From NCBI GenBank assembly GCA_003586115.2, contig QVOM02000116.1, positions 29,737,062 to 29,801,061 of the forward strand: a stretch of DNA of 64,000 nucleotides, in the 5' to 3' direction. The stretch is from Salvator merianae (taxonomy: Eukaryota; Chordata; Lepidosauria; Squamata; Teiidae). The number at the start of each line of letters is the position of its first letter. The first letter of the stretch is position 1. The translations under genes were made by a program, and so were the position numbers. The notes below the pieces were generated by a model. The model searched no databases. It was not told the origin of the DNA and saw only the letters and a list, made by a program, of their open reading frames with translations. Shown in pieces: positions 44,886 to 56,415 of the stretch.

Positions 44886-47800
44886 ATAAACTCTTAACCA
44901 GAGTTTTATGGCATGGAGTCATGCTCATGTTGATACTAAACACTTGCTAGTTTTGAAAACAATAACAGCATTAAGGAGGCGGTATGGGACACCCAAAATA
45001 GTTCTAAGAAATTTAGTTTGGTATTTATTCAGAGTACTAAGAACATCTGCAATCCAGATCAAACTACCATACAGCAATTGAGATAGTAGTTATGTTGTAA
45101 TTGTAATGATAATAAGCTTTATTTTTGTGAAGTTTGGATAAAGAAAATAATATAATGCCTGAAATGTTTTTACTAAAACACTCTGAATATATTTTGTCTA
45201 AAAACCAGAACAATCTGTATAAGACCTAGTCATACATTTGAAAGCTCCCCATTTCTTAAAGCATCCTTCCTGCTGTCCGCCTCCGACCATCTTTGTGCTG
45301 CTGAAGAAATACAACACAAGGCCTTCTTTCAGCTGGCAATTTAAATTAGTGCACCTTTGGACAATGTCCATATGATGCTGCTTAGGGTCACATCAGAATT
45401 GCACTGATACTGTGTACATGTAAGTATGCAGTGAACCAAAAGTGTATGCATAATAGGGGTATAACTAGGACAGAATTAAAAACAAAGCAAGACGACCTCT
45501 TCATACCATGCATACTGAAACAAATAAACAGACGGACAAAATGCACAAAGTGAAACAATAAACAAATACAAAGCTCATCAGCTACCTAAAATATTTCAAA
45601 CGGCCAAGAAAATCAGGCTTGCTTAATGGTTGTTACCTCCTTGCAGTACACTCTGTGCACGTGGTCCCTTCTTATGTCAGATGTTGCAACAGCATTATGG
45701 ATCATGAGAAGGTTGACTCTTTACTCGTGCATACAGGGCGATGTGGAAGCGGTCTCCGTCTCTATTTCTTGACTGTCAATTCAAAAGTACTGAATATGTA
45801 TAAAAGCTATTATTTTAGCGCTAGACTATATGTATGTATGTATGTATGTATGTGTAAGAGAGAGAAATGTGGAAACCTTTTTAAAAATATTTTTTAAAAT
45901 TTATTTTGAATAATATACAATATTGTAGTAATTATATACAGCTTTAAGCCTTCTAAATCTATCACATGGTTGAATCTGGGAATGGAATCAATCACATCTT
46001 GGAAATAACTTTTCTGGTAACATTTTATAACATTTTTGCTTCTAAAAACAGTCAAAATGCTTAAAAAGAAACAAATTATCTGGCATTGCATCTCTGCTTT
46101 CTCATATCTTCCAGTTTCAATTTTGCTTTCTAATTTCTCTCATCTGGGTTCCTTTTTATCTCTCCCTCTTTTAGAACTCTGCAACTGTGTGTGAACTAAT
46201 ACATACAAAAACTTTTTCCAAGACATGAGAACCTCGTTTTACTAGTATTACTATTTTAGGATGCTAGCATCCAGCTAGAGCCTCACCCCCTAATATGCCA
46301 CCATTATAGTTCTGATCCAAAGATCTGCTAATTTCACCCTAAATTTTCTTGCTGAGAGCAAGAACCTTCAGTCAGCATTGAGTATCTTTTTGTATAATCC
46401 AACCAACCACCCAGACATCACAAATGACAAATAATAGACTGCGTCAAAGAGAGAGGGGGATAGATATATATCTGTGTACCATAAATTAGACTTACAGCAG
46501 TGGCTTTTCCATTCAAATTCTTTGTGTAAGAAATCATCAACTGCATGTATCATCCGTGTACAATCTGCACGAATCAGTTGTGTATACATTCTCAGCATTT
46601 TCAAATAATGCAGCATATTAGTTGAAAAATACAATTATTGAGATTGTCTGCCAAAATACCTTGCCCTAGAAAATATGAAAGCACAGTGTTCAAAGGATAT
46701 GGAAAATAAACTCCCTTTCTTTATAGCTCTGTCCTCATGGGATTTGGCATAAGACAGACTAGAAAAATTCTAAGAAATGTCAGGGTTTCTTTGCTGGCAC
46801 TTTTTTTTTTTTTTAAAGACTTTGTTCTGTACAGAAACAACTTGGGCTCAAAAGGTAAAATTCATTGACTGTAGGTTTTACTAAATGCAAGTTTAGTTGT
46901 GCAAGCAAAGGAAAGCCGAGAGTGCACTAAATATGACTACATTTTACAACCTCTTTCTCTCCTCTCCTCTCCTCTACTTTTCTTTTCTTTTTGATAAGCA
47001 CTTAAGAGAACCCTATTCACTGAAAGCTGCCAATTCTTTTATTTACAATAAGAACAGATTGAGGATACTAGAGAAAATGTGTGTGGCAAATTAGGGTGAA
47101 CTCCAGTGGCCTGAATTTTAAAGAGGGAGAAAAATAGGAAGGACTTCTTTACTATTTCATTACTCCCCTTTCTGTCTGAAACTGTCCTAAAGCCATTATC
47201 ATAGCTGAATACTTTGCATAATGGAAAACACAGTCACCTCAGATCTTCTTTTGCATGACAAACTCTTGATTAGAAAAATAATAGGATGGAAATGGAATTG
47301 GTATTTACTATGGATGGATGGAGAAAGGAACCCAGCATTAAAAGCAACCAGGGTGAGAGAGTCTTTGTGCCAAAGACAACATCCTGGGCTATGATACAGA
47401 CAGATGAGGGAGTTTTTTTCACAGCATAAACTGTTTGTAGTTTGCCTGGAAACAGGAAAAGTGAGGCAAATGTTAGTTTTATTTTTAAATAAAAATCACT
47501 CAGAAACAATTTCTCACTTAAGAAAATATGGTCTGCTGCCTTTATTCACAAGTCCAGATCTGTGGCTGCTGAATCTAGAAAAAGCAATTTGCAAACTGTA
47601 TTACAATACACTGTATTAACAGTGAACAAGAGGAGATGTGTGATAATGAGTCACACCAATGGTTTTATCCTGTTAAAATCAAAATTAAAACTCAGACTCA
47701 ACTATCATGGGCCCTTAAAGTCTTCCCATGTGTCTCTGGATCTCAGCAATCTAGGTAAACATCCTGTTTTGTGCTTGTTGCTGTTGAGATTACTGTGTCT

Positions 47801-48871
47801 GGAGTCCAATTTCAGTTTTGAGCAGGACAAAATCAAGTCTCTCTCTCTCTTTCTCTATCTATCCAGAGCATCATCAGGGTAGAAGGGGCTCTTGGCAAAG
47901 AAAACAGGATGACCTCATACAGGTGCAAAGGGTCAGCTGCTCTAAAAAGCTCTCCCCTTTGCAGAACTGCAAATAAATTGATTGAGCAAGAGATCAATAA
48001 ACAAATTCTGGATTCACTCAATGGTAGTTATATCCTATAATCTCTCTCTTTCATATTTATTATTGTGATTTGCCCTGAGACCTTTTAGTGTGTCATGGGT
48101 CTGCGTAACAGGGGCAGAGTGGTCCCTTTTGCTATGCGGATCTTCTCTACAGGAACACTTTCACTTGTGATGAATACTTCTGTGTGCAAAGATCACAGAG
48201 CTAAAACCCTAACCTAAAAAGGAGTTGGCCTTGGCTGTAATTCTAGGGCATCTGCTCTGCAGACAGGGCATCCCAAGTTCACTTATTCACATTCTTCCGG
48301 TCATGCTCAGAGAGACTACTATCAGATAATGTGCTCAAACAATGAGGTAGATAAAATAATTGCTTTCAATGAGCTAAATAAAGCAACTTCCTACTACTCA
48401 ACATGGCTATTCTGATGACTGGGGTTCAGTGATTTTGGCTTGGCTTGGCTCTGCAGAAGCTAACAGAGTCACTCACAGAACTAATACAGCTGACACTTTT
48501 TGAGTTTCCAGACTTCCTCTTCCCATGCACAACAAGCTGGCTGATAGAAATGCCTTTAGCTAGCCTTTCTTCTTCTGTCGCTACTCCAGCTGACCCATGA
48601 AAAACAAACAAGAAAATAAAATCCCATAAGGAAGGGCAAGAAGTTCTGAGATCAGCTACACAGTTATCGTTACTAGGGAAACGACTTCCTTAGCATTCAT
48701 ATGTTTGGCAGATCTGCCTAGCGTGTGTCTGCATCTTGAAGCAAGTGTTGCAAACAGGGAGGTGGATGCATCTGGTCCATCAACTATTCTTGCAACAGAT
48801 TATCAAACATGTTGAATTATCTGCATGAATCACAGGCAAGCTGTGTCTCACCACCATAGATCCAAGACTAT
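44886..48871. other. Unassigned AT-rich DNA with microsatellites
   Basis: A (TATG)n run lies at 45829-45853, a T14 run at about 46800-46814, a CTCTC-type pyrimidine tract at 46951-46993 and a (CT)n run at about 47838-47863. No gene, RNA gene or well-defined transposon recognised across about 4 kb. Confidence 0.4.
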
Positions 48872-49719
48872 GGCCATGTCTCCACATAGTGTTCAAAACC
48901 CCTTGGAGGAGCATCAAAGTCTGCATAGGGCACATGGAGGACTTCAGTTCCCCTCCAAGTCACAAAAAGATCACTGTGCAAATAGCAACTCTGAAGCTGC
49001 TTTTCATGTAGTGAGTTGAACCTTCGTCCCCGTGGAACGTGTCACATTTCTGTGCAAGTCTTTTAGACCTCTGCACAGAGGTAGGGAGGCCCTCCAAGGA
49101 TGGACATGAAAATTTCGGAATAGCAGCCTCAAGGGTGGCAGTGGAGCTACCAAATCCCTTTCTGAGGATGGCTGAAGCTTGCAGAGGCCTGATGGGAATC
49201 CCAGTCCAGCACTGAGGCAGACAGTATGGAGGCACCTCTAAGAAGCCTAAAAGCTTGACGCTGTGTGCTAAAGAGACCCTAAAACAGGGGTCTCAAACTG
49301 CAGCCCTTCAGATGCTAACCCTAACAGTGCAGCTGGTGGCAATCAGGCTGAGACTTACAGCCACGTCTCCACAACACCAGTCTCAGTGCTGGACTGGGTT
49401 TCCCTAAAGGCCCCTCCTGGCTTCAGGCCACTTTGAATAGAAGTTCGACAGTGTCATTGCCATCCCTGAAGCTGTATTTCTGAAGTCTTCATACCTGCAC
49501 TTGGAGGACCTCCTCACTTTCTATGTGCAGGCACAGGTGGCCAGGATGGAAGTGCAGCCCATTGTATTACAGCTTAGTACACAAAAGGAGCAGCTTTGGA
49601 GCTGTGTTTCATGACTTGGAGGGGGATTGAACACCCCTTAGGTATGAGGTGTTTTGGAGACACGCAGGCTTCAATGCATCTCCAAGCCACTTTGAAAGCC
49701 ATGTGGAATGGTCCTTAGT
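48872..49719. mobile_element. Composite of GTCTCCACA-type MITE copies
   Basis: A plus-oriented copy starts GGCCATGTCTCCACATAGTG at 48872 and carries GGACTTCAGTTCCCCTCCAA. A second unit starts AGCCACGTCTCCACA at about 49359 and ends ATGTGGAATGGTCCTTAG at 49719. Within it, 49577-49665 is the reverse complement of the copy 1/copy 2 interior (AGCAGCTTTGGAGCTGTGTT, GACTTGGAGGGGGATTGAAC). The arrangement suggests a larger element with inverted arms, or two insertions. Unassigned DNA lies between. Confidence 0.45.
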
Positions 49720-51479
49720 CTGCTCCTCTAATAGCTGTTGCTCAGAAAGATTGGTGTCAGTACAGAGTAATGTTACCAGATTTGGCCACCAAACTCCTTG
49801 GATAAGCAGGGGTTTCTGAGACCAGGACCAAGTAATCTTGCCACTGGTACCTTCCTAGGTGGGCATGAACTTCAGCTAGTAGAAACTCCCTAAGAAGACC
49901 TAACTGCCAGATGAAAATGATAGCAGAAGTGATTGCCCCAAGCGCCTTCTACCACCAGAATGGAAACACAGCCATAACTGATGGCCAAAACCGTGTGATC
50001 AAGACATGTGACTTCCAACAGTTCTTCACTTTGCAGCTTACCCACGCTTTCCAGCACCATGGCTAGCAAGTGTGTCTATGGTGAAACTGGCTGCCAGATG
50101 TTGAGATTTTGCCAGAACCCCACAGATGTAGGCAGATGTGGCTACAAAAGCTGGTGAGTGATACCCTCCTTTTGCACCTTATCCTAGAGCTAGAAATGTA
50201 GAAATGCCTTCTGTTTCTCTCTCTCGTCTTTTTACCCATGATTAATTGCATTCTACTAGTTCTAATTATTATTTAAAGTGACATATAAAATGTCTGGTTC
50301 TGATTTCTTTCCTTCTAGTTTTCCCCCACCCCAGAATTATAAGATTTTAGAGTTGGAGAGGACTTTCGAAACTCAGCATTGCAGGCACTTGCTCAGTGTA
50401 GGAATTTTACAGCTATAGCATTTCTGATTAATGACTGTCCAGGGTAAGCTTTAAGTATCTTCAGCAATTATGCAGCTGCACATGAGATCTGAACAGAGAT
50501 ACAAGACTGCTAGTTTGACCAGTGAAGCAATACAGGATCTGTAAGCATTTAACTGAAGAGGCAGCCAACATGCTCCTCTGCAGATGGTGCTTTTGCCACC
50601 TTCCAGCTAGCATTCCCAGTAGTCAGGAGGGATGGGAACTGTAGATCAACAACATCTGGAGGGCATTGCAATGGCTAATCATTTTCCCCAGTGCCATTTC
50701 TAGACCTAAATCTGTTCCATTGAAGTGCTATAATGTGCTCTGCTTGGAGTGGATGGAAAATAATTTTGTGAAGTACTTCAGGGTTTTATAATGGCAAGTG
50801 GTAGAAACATTTGCAGTTTTGGTGATGCCACTATGCATTCCTTCCTCCTGGCTCTAGAAAGCAAGATAATTGCAAAGGTGCCAATTGTGAGCAGGTAAAT
50901 GGTTTTCCTACTTTCTAAAATCTTATTAAAGATATGCTGTGACACCTACATTGTGAAGTGCTTTGCAACATTGATGGCCTGTTTCAAAACATTTGGGATG
51001 CATCTCCATCAACACTAATTAATATGTCTCTCCTCACAAGGATGGGATCATTTAAACTGGGAAAAGCCTAGCTGTCCAGTTTTTCCTTGGTCAGATTGGC
51101 ATCTTCCTTGTTTATAAAAGAGAAAGCCAGGAGTTGTTCATGGATCTCCTTATGCTAAGGCCAGCGTGGTCTCGAGTTTCTAGAAATTGCCACTCATTTT
51201 TACAATCTGTAAAGAAGAGTTTAAGCAAAGCAGGGTGGCACATAGATGACAGGGCCAAAAGAGCAGGAAGTGTAGGAAGCCCCTCCCTCTCAAGTTCCTG
51301 TTGTCTCAAACAGTGATGCTTCAGATGTTCTTGAACAACGATTTCCAATGGTCCACTAGGGGCAGTACATAATCCTGGAAGCTTTAGGAGCATCTGGGGA
51401 TCAGAGTTTGAGAACCAAGGGTCTAACGAGAGCAAGTCCTACACCGTCTGCTTTGGCTGTACTTTGAAACACAAGATGT
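49720..51479. other. Unassigned DNA
   Basis: No gene recognised. Short scraps of a common repeat may lie at 50595-50670 (GGGATGGGAACTGTAGATCA, AACATCTGGAGGGC) and 51310-51425. Confidence 0.35.
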
Positions 51480-52199
51480 CGACTCCGTGCACAACTGTAG
51501 TAACAAAAGCAAATTCAGTGCTAATGGTAGTTAGGAAAGGAATTGGAAATAAGTTGGAAAATGTCACTGTGCCTCTTTATAAATCTACTGTGGGGCCACA
51601 TTCAGAATATTATATACAATTCTGGTTGCTACACCTCAGAAAGAAAAATGTGGAACAGAAAAAAGTGCAGAGAAGGACACACCTCCCTTACAAAATCAGG
51701 CTGCAGTATCTTGAATGAAGGTGTTTAAGAGGTGACCTGACTGAAGTATATAAAATTATGCAAGATATGGAAAAGTTGGGTAGGGAAAAATTCTTTTCTC
51801 TATTGCACAACAGTAAAACCAGCTCTATGAAGCTGATAGGCAGGCGAGTTAGGATTAAAAGGGAAGTATCTTTTCAACCAGAGAGTAATTGGCTTATGGA
51901 CTTTATTACTAGAACAGGTGGTGACAGCAAACAGCCTGGATAGATTTAAGAAAGGGTTAAACAAATTTCCGGAAGACTGGTGTATCACTGACTACTAGAA
52001 CAGATGCATAGGTAACATGTCTAGGTTGGAGATACAGGCAGGAGGGTTGGGAGTTGAGAGCAGGTAAAGGTATTGCCTTTGTCTTCTGCTTGAGAATGCC
52101 CATAAGCAGTTGGTGGGTCACTGTGTGGCACAAGATACTGGACTGGATGAGCTGCAGCCTGATCCAGCAGGGCACCTCTTACATTCTAATGTTCTTATA
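51480..52199 (+). mobile_element. CR1/L3-like LINE 3' part
   Basis: Fragments include ENVTVPLYKSTVGPHSEYYI (51570s), a GRVRIKREV-type stretch, a degraded LPE region near 51900, and then the family 3' UTR (GTCTTCTGCTTGAGAATGCC, TGATCCAGCAGGGCACCTCT). It ends AATGTTCTTATAG. It covers the last third of the reverse transcriptase ORF with stops and frameshifts. The 84-codon frame at 51464-51718 is part of it. Confidence 0.75.
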
Positions 52200-52865
52200 G
52201 GCACCTTGTTGGTCCCTGCTGGGACACAGCACTTTAGACTCGATTCTGATCCAAAACAGTTAATTCATTTTCTCAGACAGTATTGCAACTGGAGTTTCTT
52301 GTCTCTTGAAGATAGGAGGTGGCCAGTGATTTTCATCCCAGCTCTTCGAGATTCGCATTCCACTATTTGCTTTTTGATCTCAGCTGCCTAGATGTTTTGA
52401 TAACTACATAATTAACCAAACACTCTAGTATTTTTCCTTTTGTGACATTTTTTCTGTAGTTGTTCTATATCATTAACGCCATAGCCTTTTAACATTTATT
52501 TTCCTTGACTATGAATGTGCTTTTTTAAATAGATTTTCTCCTTTATCCTCCTTTCTCCATCTCTGTGCTTTCCCCTTCTGCATCCATCATTCCCATTCCT
52601 ATCTGCCTCTCTCAGACATCAAATCTGTCTCCTCTGTCCTTACCCTTACATTTCCCCAAGGGTACTCAGCAGGAAAGGAGAGACAGCAGGCAGCTCCCCA
52701 ATGTGCCACTGGTATCAACAGACAGCTGCCTTGGTACATTAAAAATTACGCAGCTTGTTCTCTTTCCATTGAAGAAGACCGAGTCTGGATTCTGAAGCAG
52801 CAAATACATAAGTATGCTTTTTTAAAAGATTGATTCCGATCCCATAAGCTTGATTATGAACAAAC
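52200..52865. other. Unassigned DNA
   Basis: No gene or repeat recognised. Confidence 0.35.
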
Positions 52866-53366
52866 TACAGTTATACTTTGGTACTCGTTGTTAATTGGTT
52901 CTGGGAGGTGTCATGAGTACCAAAACAATGCGTACCATACAAATTTTTCCCATAAGGAATAATGTAAATAAATTTAATTCATTCCCAAACCGAAGACAAT
53001 GCACATTTTTAAGGCAATATGTAAAAATATAGGGCTATATATCATTACTTTACATGAGCAATAAACCTAAAAATTAATAAATACCTGTACAGTACTTAGA
53101 TTAAATACACAAAATGACCACAGAAGCCATGATAAGGCCACAAGGGGATGTGCACAGGGCAAGAGCTACCGCATGACTAACACATGACCCTTTGTTTTGG
53201 CTGGAAAGGGTAGGAAGTCACGAGACAACCTGCACTGACAGGTTCTAGCTTGCGCGTTGAGTACCAAACAAACGATGAGTACCATGACAAAATTTTCCTA
53301 TCAGATTGCATTGAGTACCAAATTTGATGTGTTTCAAGGCAGTTGCGTACCAAGGTACCACTGCAG
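52866..53366. mobile_element. Tigger-like (Tc1/mariner) non-autonomous remnant
   Basis: The left end reads CTACAGTTATACTTTGGTAC and the right end GTACCAAGGTACCACTGCAG, imperfect inverted repeats of the form CAGTGGTACCTTGGTAC. Subterminal GTACC(A) words (ATGAGTACCA, GCGTACCATA, TTGAGTACCAAA) recur near both ends. This is the pattern of Tigger/pogo-type elements. About 500 bp long with no transposase frame. Confidence 0.6.
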
Positions 53367-56300
53367 TTTCAAACACTGCTCCTTTTAAGAAAGAAGAGAT
53401 AATCTTTTACTCCTATCACAATTAACAATTGGAAAATACAGTAGCATATGTCTACAATCCCTTTAGAATTTCTAAAAGAAAATAACTATATTATTTGTTC
53501 CCCTTCCTCAATCAGTTCTATTACGATGTATTCCTTGAAGTATTTCTTGTAGATTGAATGTGAGTACTAAGGCAGGGGATTTTTTTTTTTTTTTTTTAAA
53601 TCAAGAATGAAGACTGTTTTTAACTGGGAAATATAAAACAGTGAGGGACTGCTGTTAAATTACTGGATCAGAAAGTGATATTATATGAATGTTCAGTAGT
53701 TTCTGGCAGAAATAACTTTGTTTTAATAAGTATTAGTATACTTCGCAGTGTTCAAAATATCTCCTTTCTGAAATAACTGAAATTACAACTATGATGGGTT
53801 TGGGCAATTGAATGGAACACACTTGGTCTTGTGACTTGATCCTTTGTTGATAAAATCATTAACAGTTCCTGCTAGTCACTGTTTGACCTACAGTTCTATA
53901 CTGTATGATATGTATTGTATTGCAAATTATTGATTTTATTCATTTTTACTATATACTGGCATGGAACTCTTGATGAAAGGTGGCATGCCTATGTTTTAAA
54001 TAAAGAAACACTTAAGGTGGACTAGTATGACAGATGGGATGGAAATGGAGGTCATGTCTACGTATGGACTTTGGCTGTATTCCCCTTCTGATGACTGAAG
54101 GAGCCCAACGTATAGGGCTTTAAAGTTCAAAGTCAGTACCTTGAATTAGACCTGGAAGTGAAGTTGTGACCAGAGCAGAACTTTAAGGAGTGGAGTAAGT
54201 CAAAAACACCAATAATTTTGCACTAGTTCCAGTCTTTCTTTTTTGTGTACATAGATTGTGCCAACAAACAATCCAACAAATTGGATCATAACAACTAAAA
54301 AGGGAAGCCCCATGCAGAATACATTACAGTAGCCTAACATGGAGATTACAAGAACGTGGCCCACTGTGGTCAGGTGGCTCAGTCCAAGAAGTTGTTTAAG
54401 ATGAAAATAGGTATTTGAAAAAAGTACTTTTCCAAAATATTGGAAAATATTAAAAGGCACACTACTATGGGATTAAGACTTATGCTTTCCAAATTGTTTC
54501 AGCTGTCAGAACCAGAGTCTCTGTAGAGTTTACACATGTCAAATTCATTCATTCATGTATTATTTAGTCTGAGCCTATCTGTGTGTGGGACTGGTTCTTG
54601 GTTATAATTAAGACTGCATTCAAACACGGTAAAAAATTGATCCCAAAGTGCCTTAGAGATTAGTGTGTGACCTTTGTGTTCTCATCCCATTGCTAGTCCA
54701 CCTCTTCTAGCCTAGAATGTTCATGGGGTAAAGGACTGCAATATATCTTGTTGCATCAGATATTTAATTCCCCACTTCTATTGCCAAGCAGCCTGAAGAA
54801 TTATGTTCCACCCTACTACATGATAGTCTTTACCATGACTACAAACAAGTGTGGACATATGGATAGTTTTGGACCTAGGTGAAACCAAGCAGCTCTCACT
54901 TCCCAATCGGTTTATATTGTGAGCTACAAGTGAGTTACAGGAGGAAAACTATGTGTACATCTTACATCTAACAACTGTGTATGATATTGTCCCTTTTTAT
55001 TCCATCTGAGTCAGTAAGCATTTCCAGTACATTCCATTTTATTGCAAACCAGGTGCTCACTTTCCCAGGTGTTTTCTGGTCATTTGAGCTCAGTAGGCAA
55101 GAAGAAGCAGACTCTAAGTTCCTTTGCCAGCTAATTATTTTACCGACGTTCTTCTGCCATTTCAAGTAAGAAATAAGGTTCTCATACTGCTTTGGACTGA
55201 GAGAGAAATGGGGAATGCTGAATTTGATAGACTAGATTTCAGTAACAGTAGATAAACTGATTTTGTCTAGTAAAAATTAAGTTTCATTTTGTGAAAACTG
55301 ATAAGAGTTGAAGAACATGAAACAACATTTTGTGGCCGTGGATACTGTGTGAGGAGAATGATTATCATTCTGAAATAAACTGTGGTAATTTTCTTCTAGA
55401 AACTAACAAGCACATCAATACTGCATGTCCTGGATAATACAATTCTCTCTCTTTTTCTGGAAATAGAATTGTGCGTGCTCTACTTGCTCAGCAAAACCTC
55501 TGAGAAGAGTCACTGCGTGTGAGTGTGGTCTTAGCCATTGTGCTTGACTCTCTCAGCATGCCTCATTGCAGACAATATGTAACACTACCCACAAGGGAAA
55601 TGAACAGGAAATACTGGGGCCTAGATTTTTAAAATAAAAAATACTAATAAAAAAAGTCTTAGTTGTTTCCTGATTTGTATCCTTTATCCTCCTCACTCTT
55701 GTGCAGTATAAGCTTCTCAAAGCTAATGCCCATAACACCACCCCCCACTGGTACCAGCGGGCTGTTTTGCTGCTGTAGGGTTCACACTGCTATGATTTAC
55801 AATGATGGCCATTATTCTGAAAAGCTGTGCATTAACCTAGTGGCACAAGGTTGCTCAAACATCTTCCCTCTGGTTTTACTTTCCTCTGGGGAAAAGCAGC
55901 TATTATAGCAAAAGCTTCCTTTGTGGCAGTGACAGCAGTGAGGCTGAACTTGGTGGGAGTTGGAAGCAGATAAATATTAGCAAAGACAGAATTTGAAATG
56001 TTAAAGTTGTCTCAGACAATACTGTTTTGTGGTTGTGTTTTGATTGCAGGTGGTGATGATGGCAGGTTCTCTTTAGCATAGTCTCTGAAAGTGTTTGTGT
56101 TTTGTATTGTACCTTCACCACAGTATAATTTCAGTGCTACCAAATTTCAGGGTCACTTTGTATTGTCATATTCTGTTAGCTTAAAATGCCGTTCCCATCA
56201 CCAGTTTAAATTCAAAGTAAATTAATGAAGCTTGTATTCTTACAATGCACATTTTGCCGTAAATTATATTTCTCAGTAAAGCCCTTAAGTGAAATGATTC

Positions 56301-56389
56301 TGTTATCCATCATTTTTTCATACTCTTCAAGTACTGTATTTCAAAAGTTTGAGTTGTACTGTTTGTTGCACAAAAAAACCCACTAAGGA
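53367..56389. other. Unassigned DNA with repeat fragments
   Basis: A T17 run lies at about 53580-53597. About 53990-54470 has GGGCTTTAAAGTTCAAAGTC and GTACCTTGAATTAGACCTGG, typical of the internal part of a widespread reptile repeat. About 54611-54735 is a fragment of the 18474-18693 MITE family (GACTGCATTCAAACACGG, TAGCCTAGAATGTTCATGGG). No gene recognised. Confidence 0.35.
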
Positions 56390-56409
56390 GCGTACAAATC
56401 CTGTTACAC

Positions 56410-56415
56410 TTTATT
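56410..56415 (-). terminator. Candidate poly(A) signal, minus strand
   Basis: TTTATT on the plus strand is AATAAA on the minus strand, with a U/GU-rich element (GGGTTTTTTTGTG) at the expected distance downstream. It is the best-formed poly(A) site I saw outside FZD1. Confidence 0.5.
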
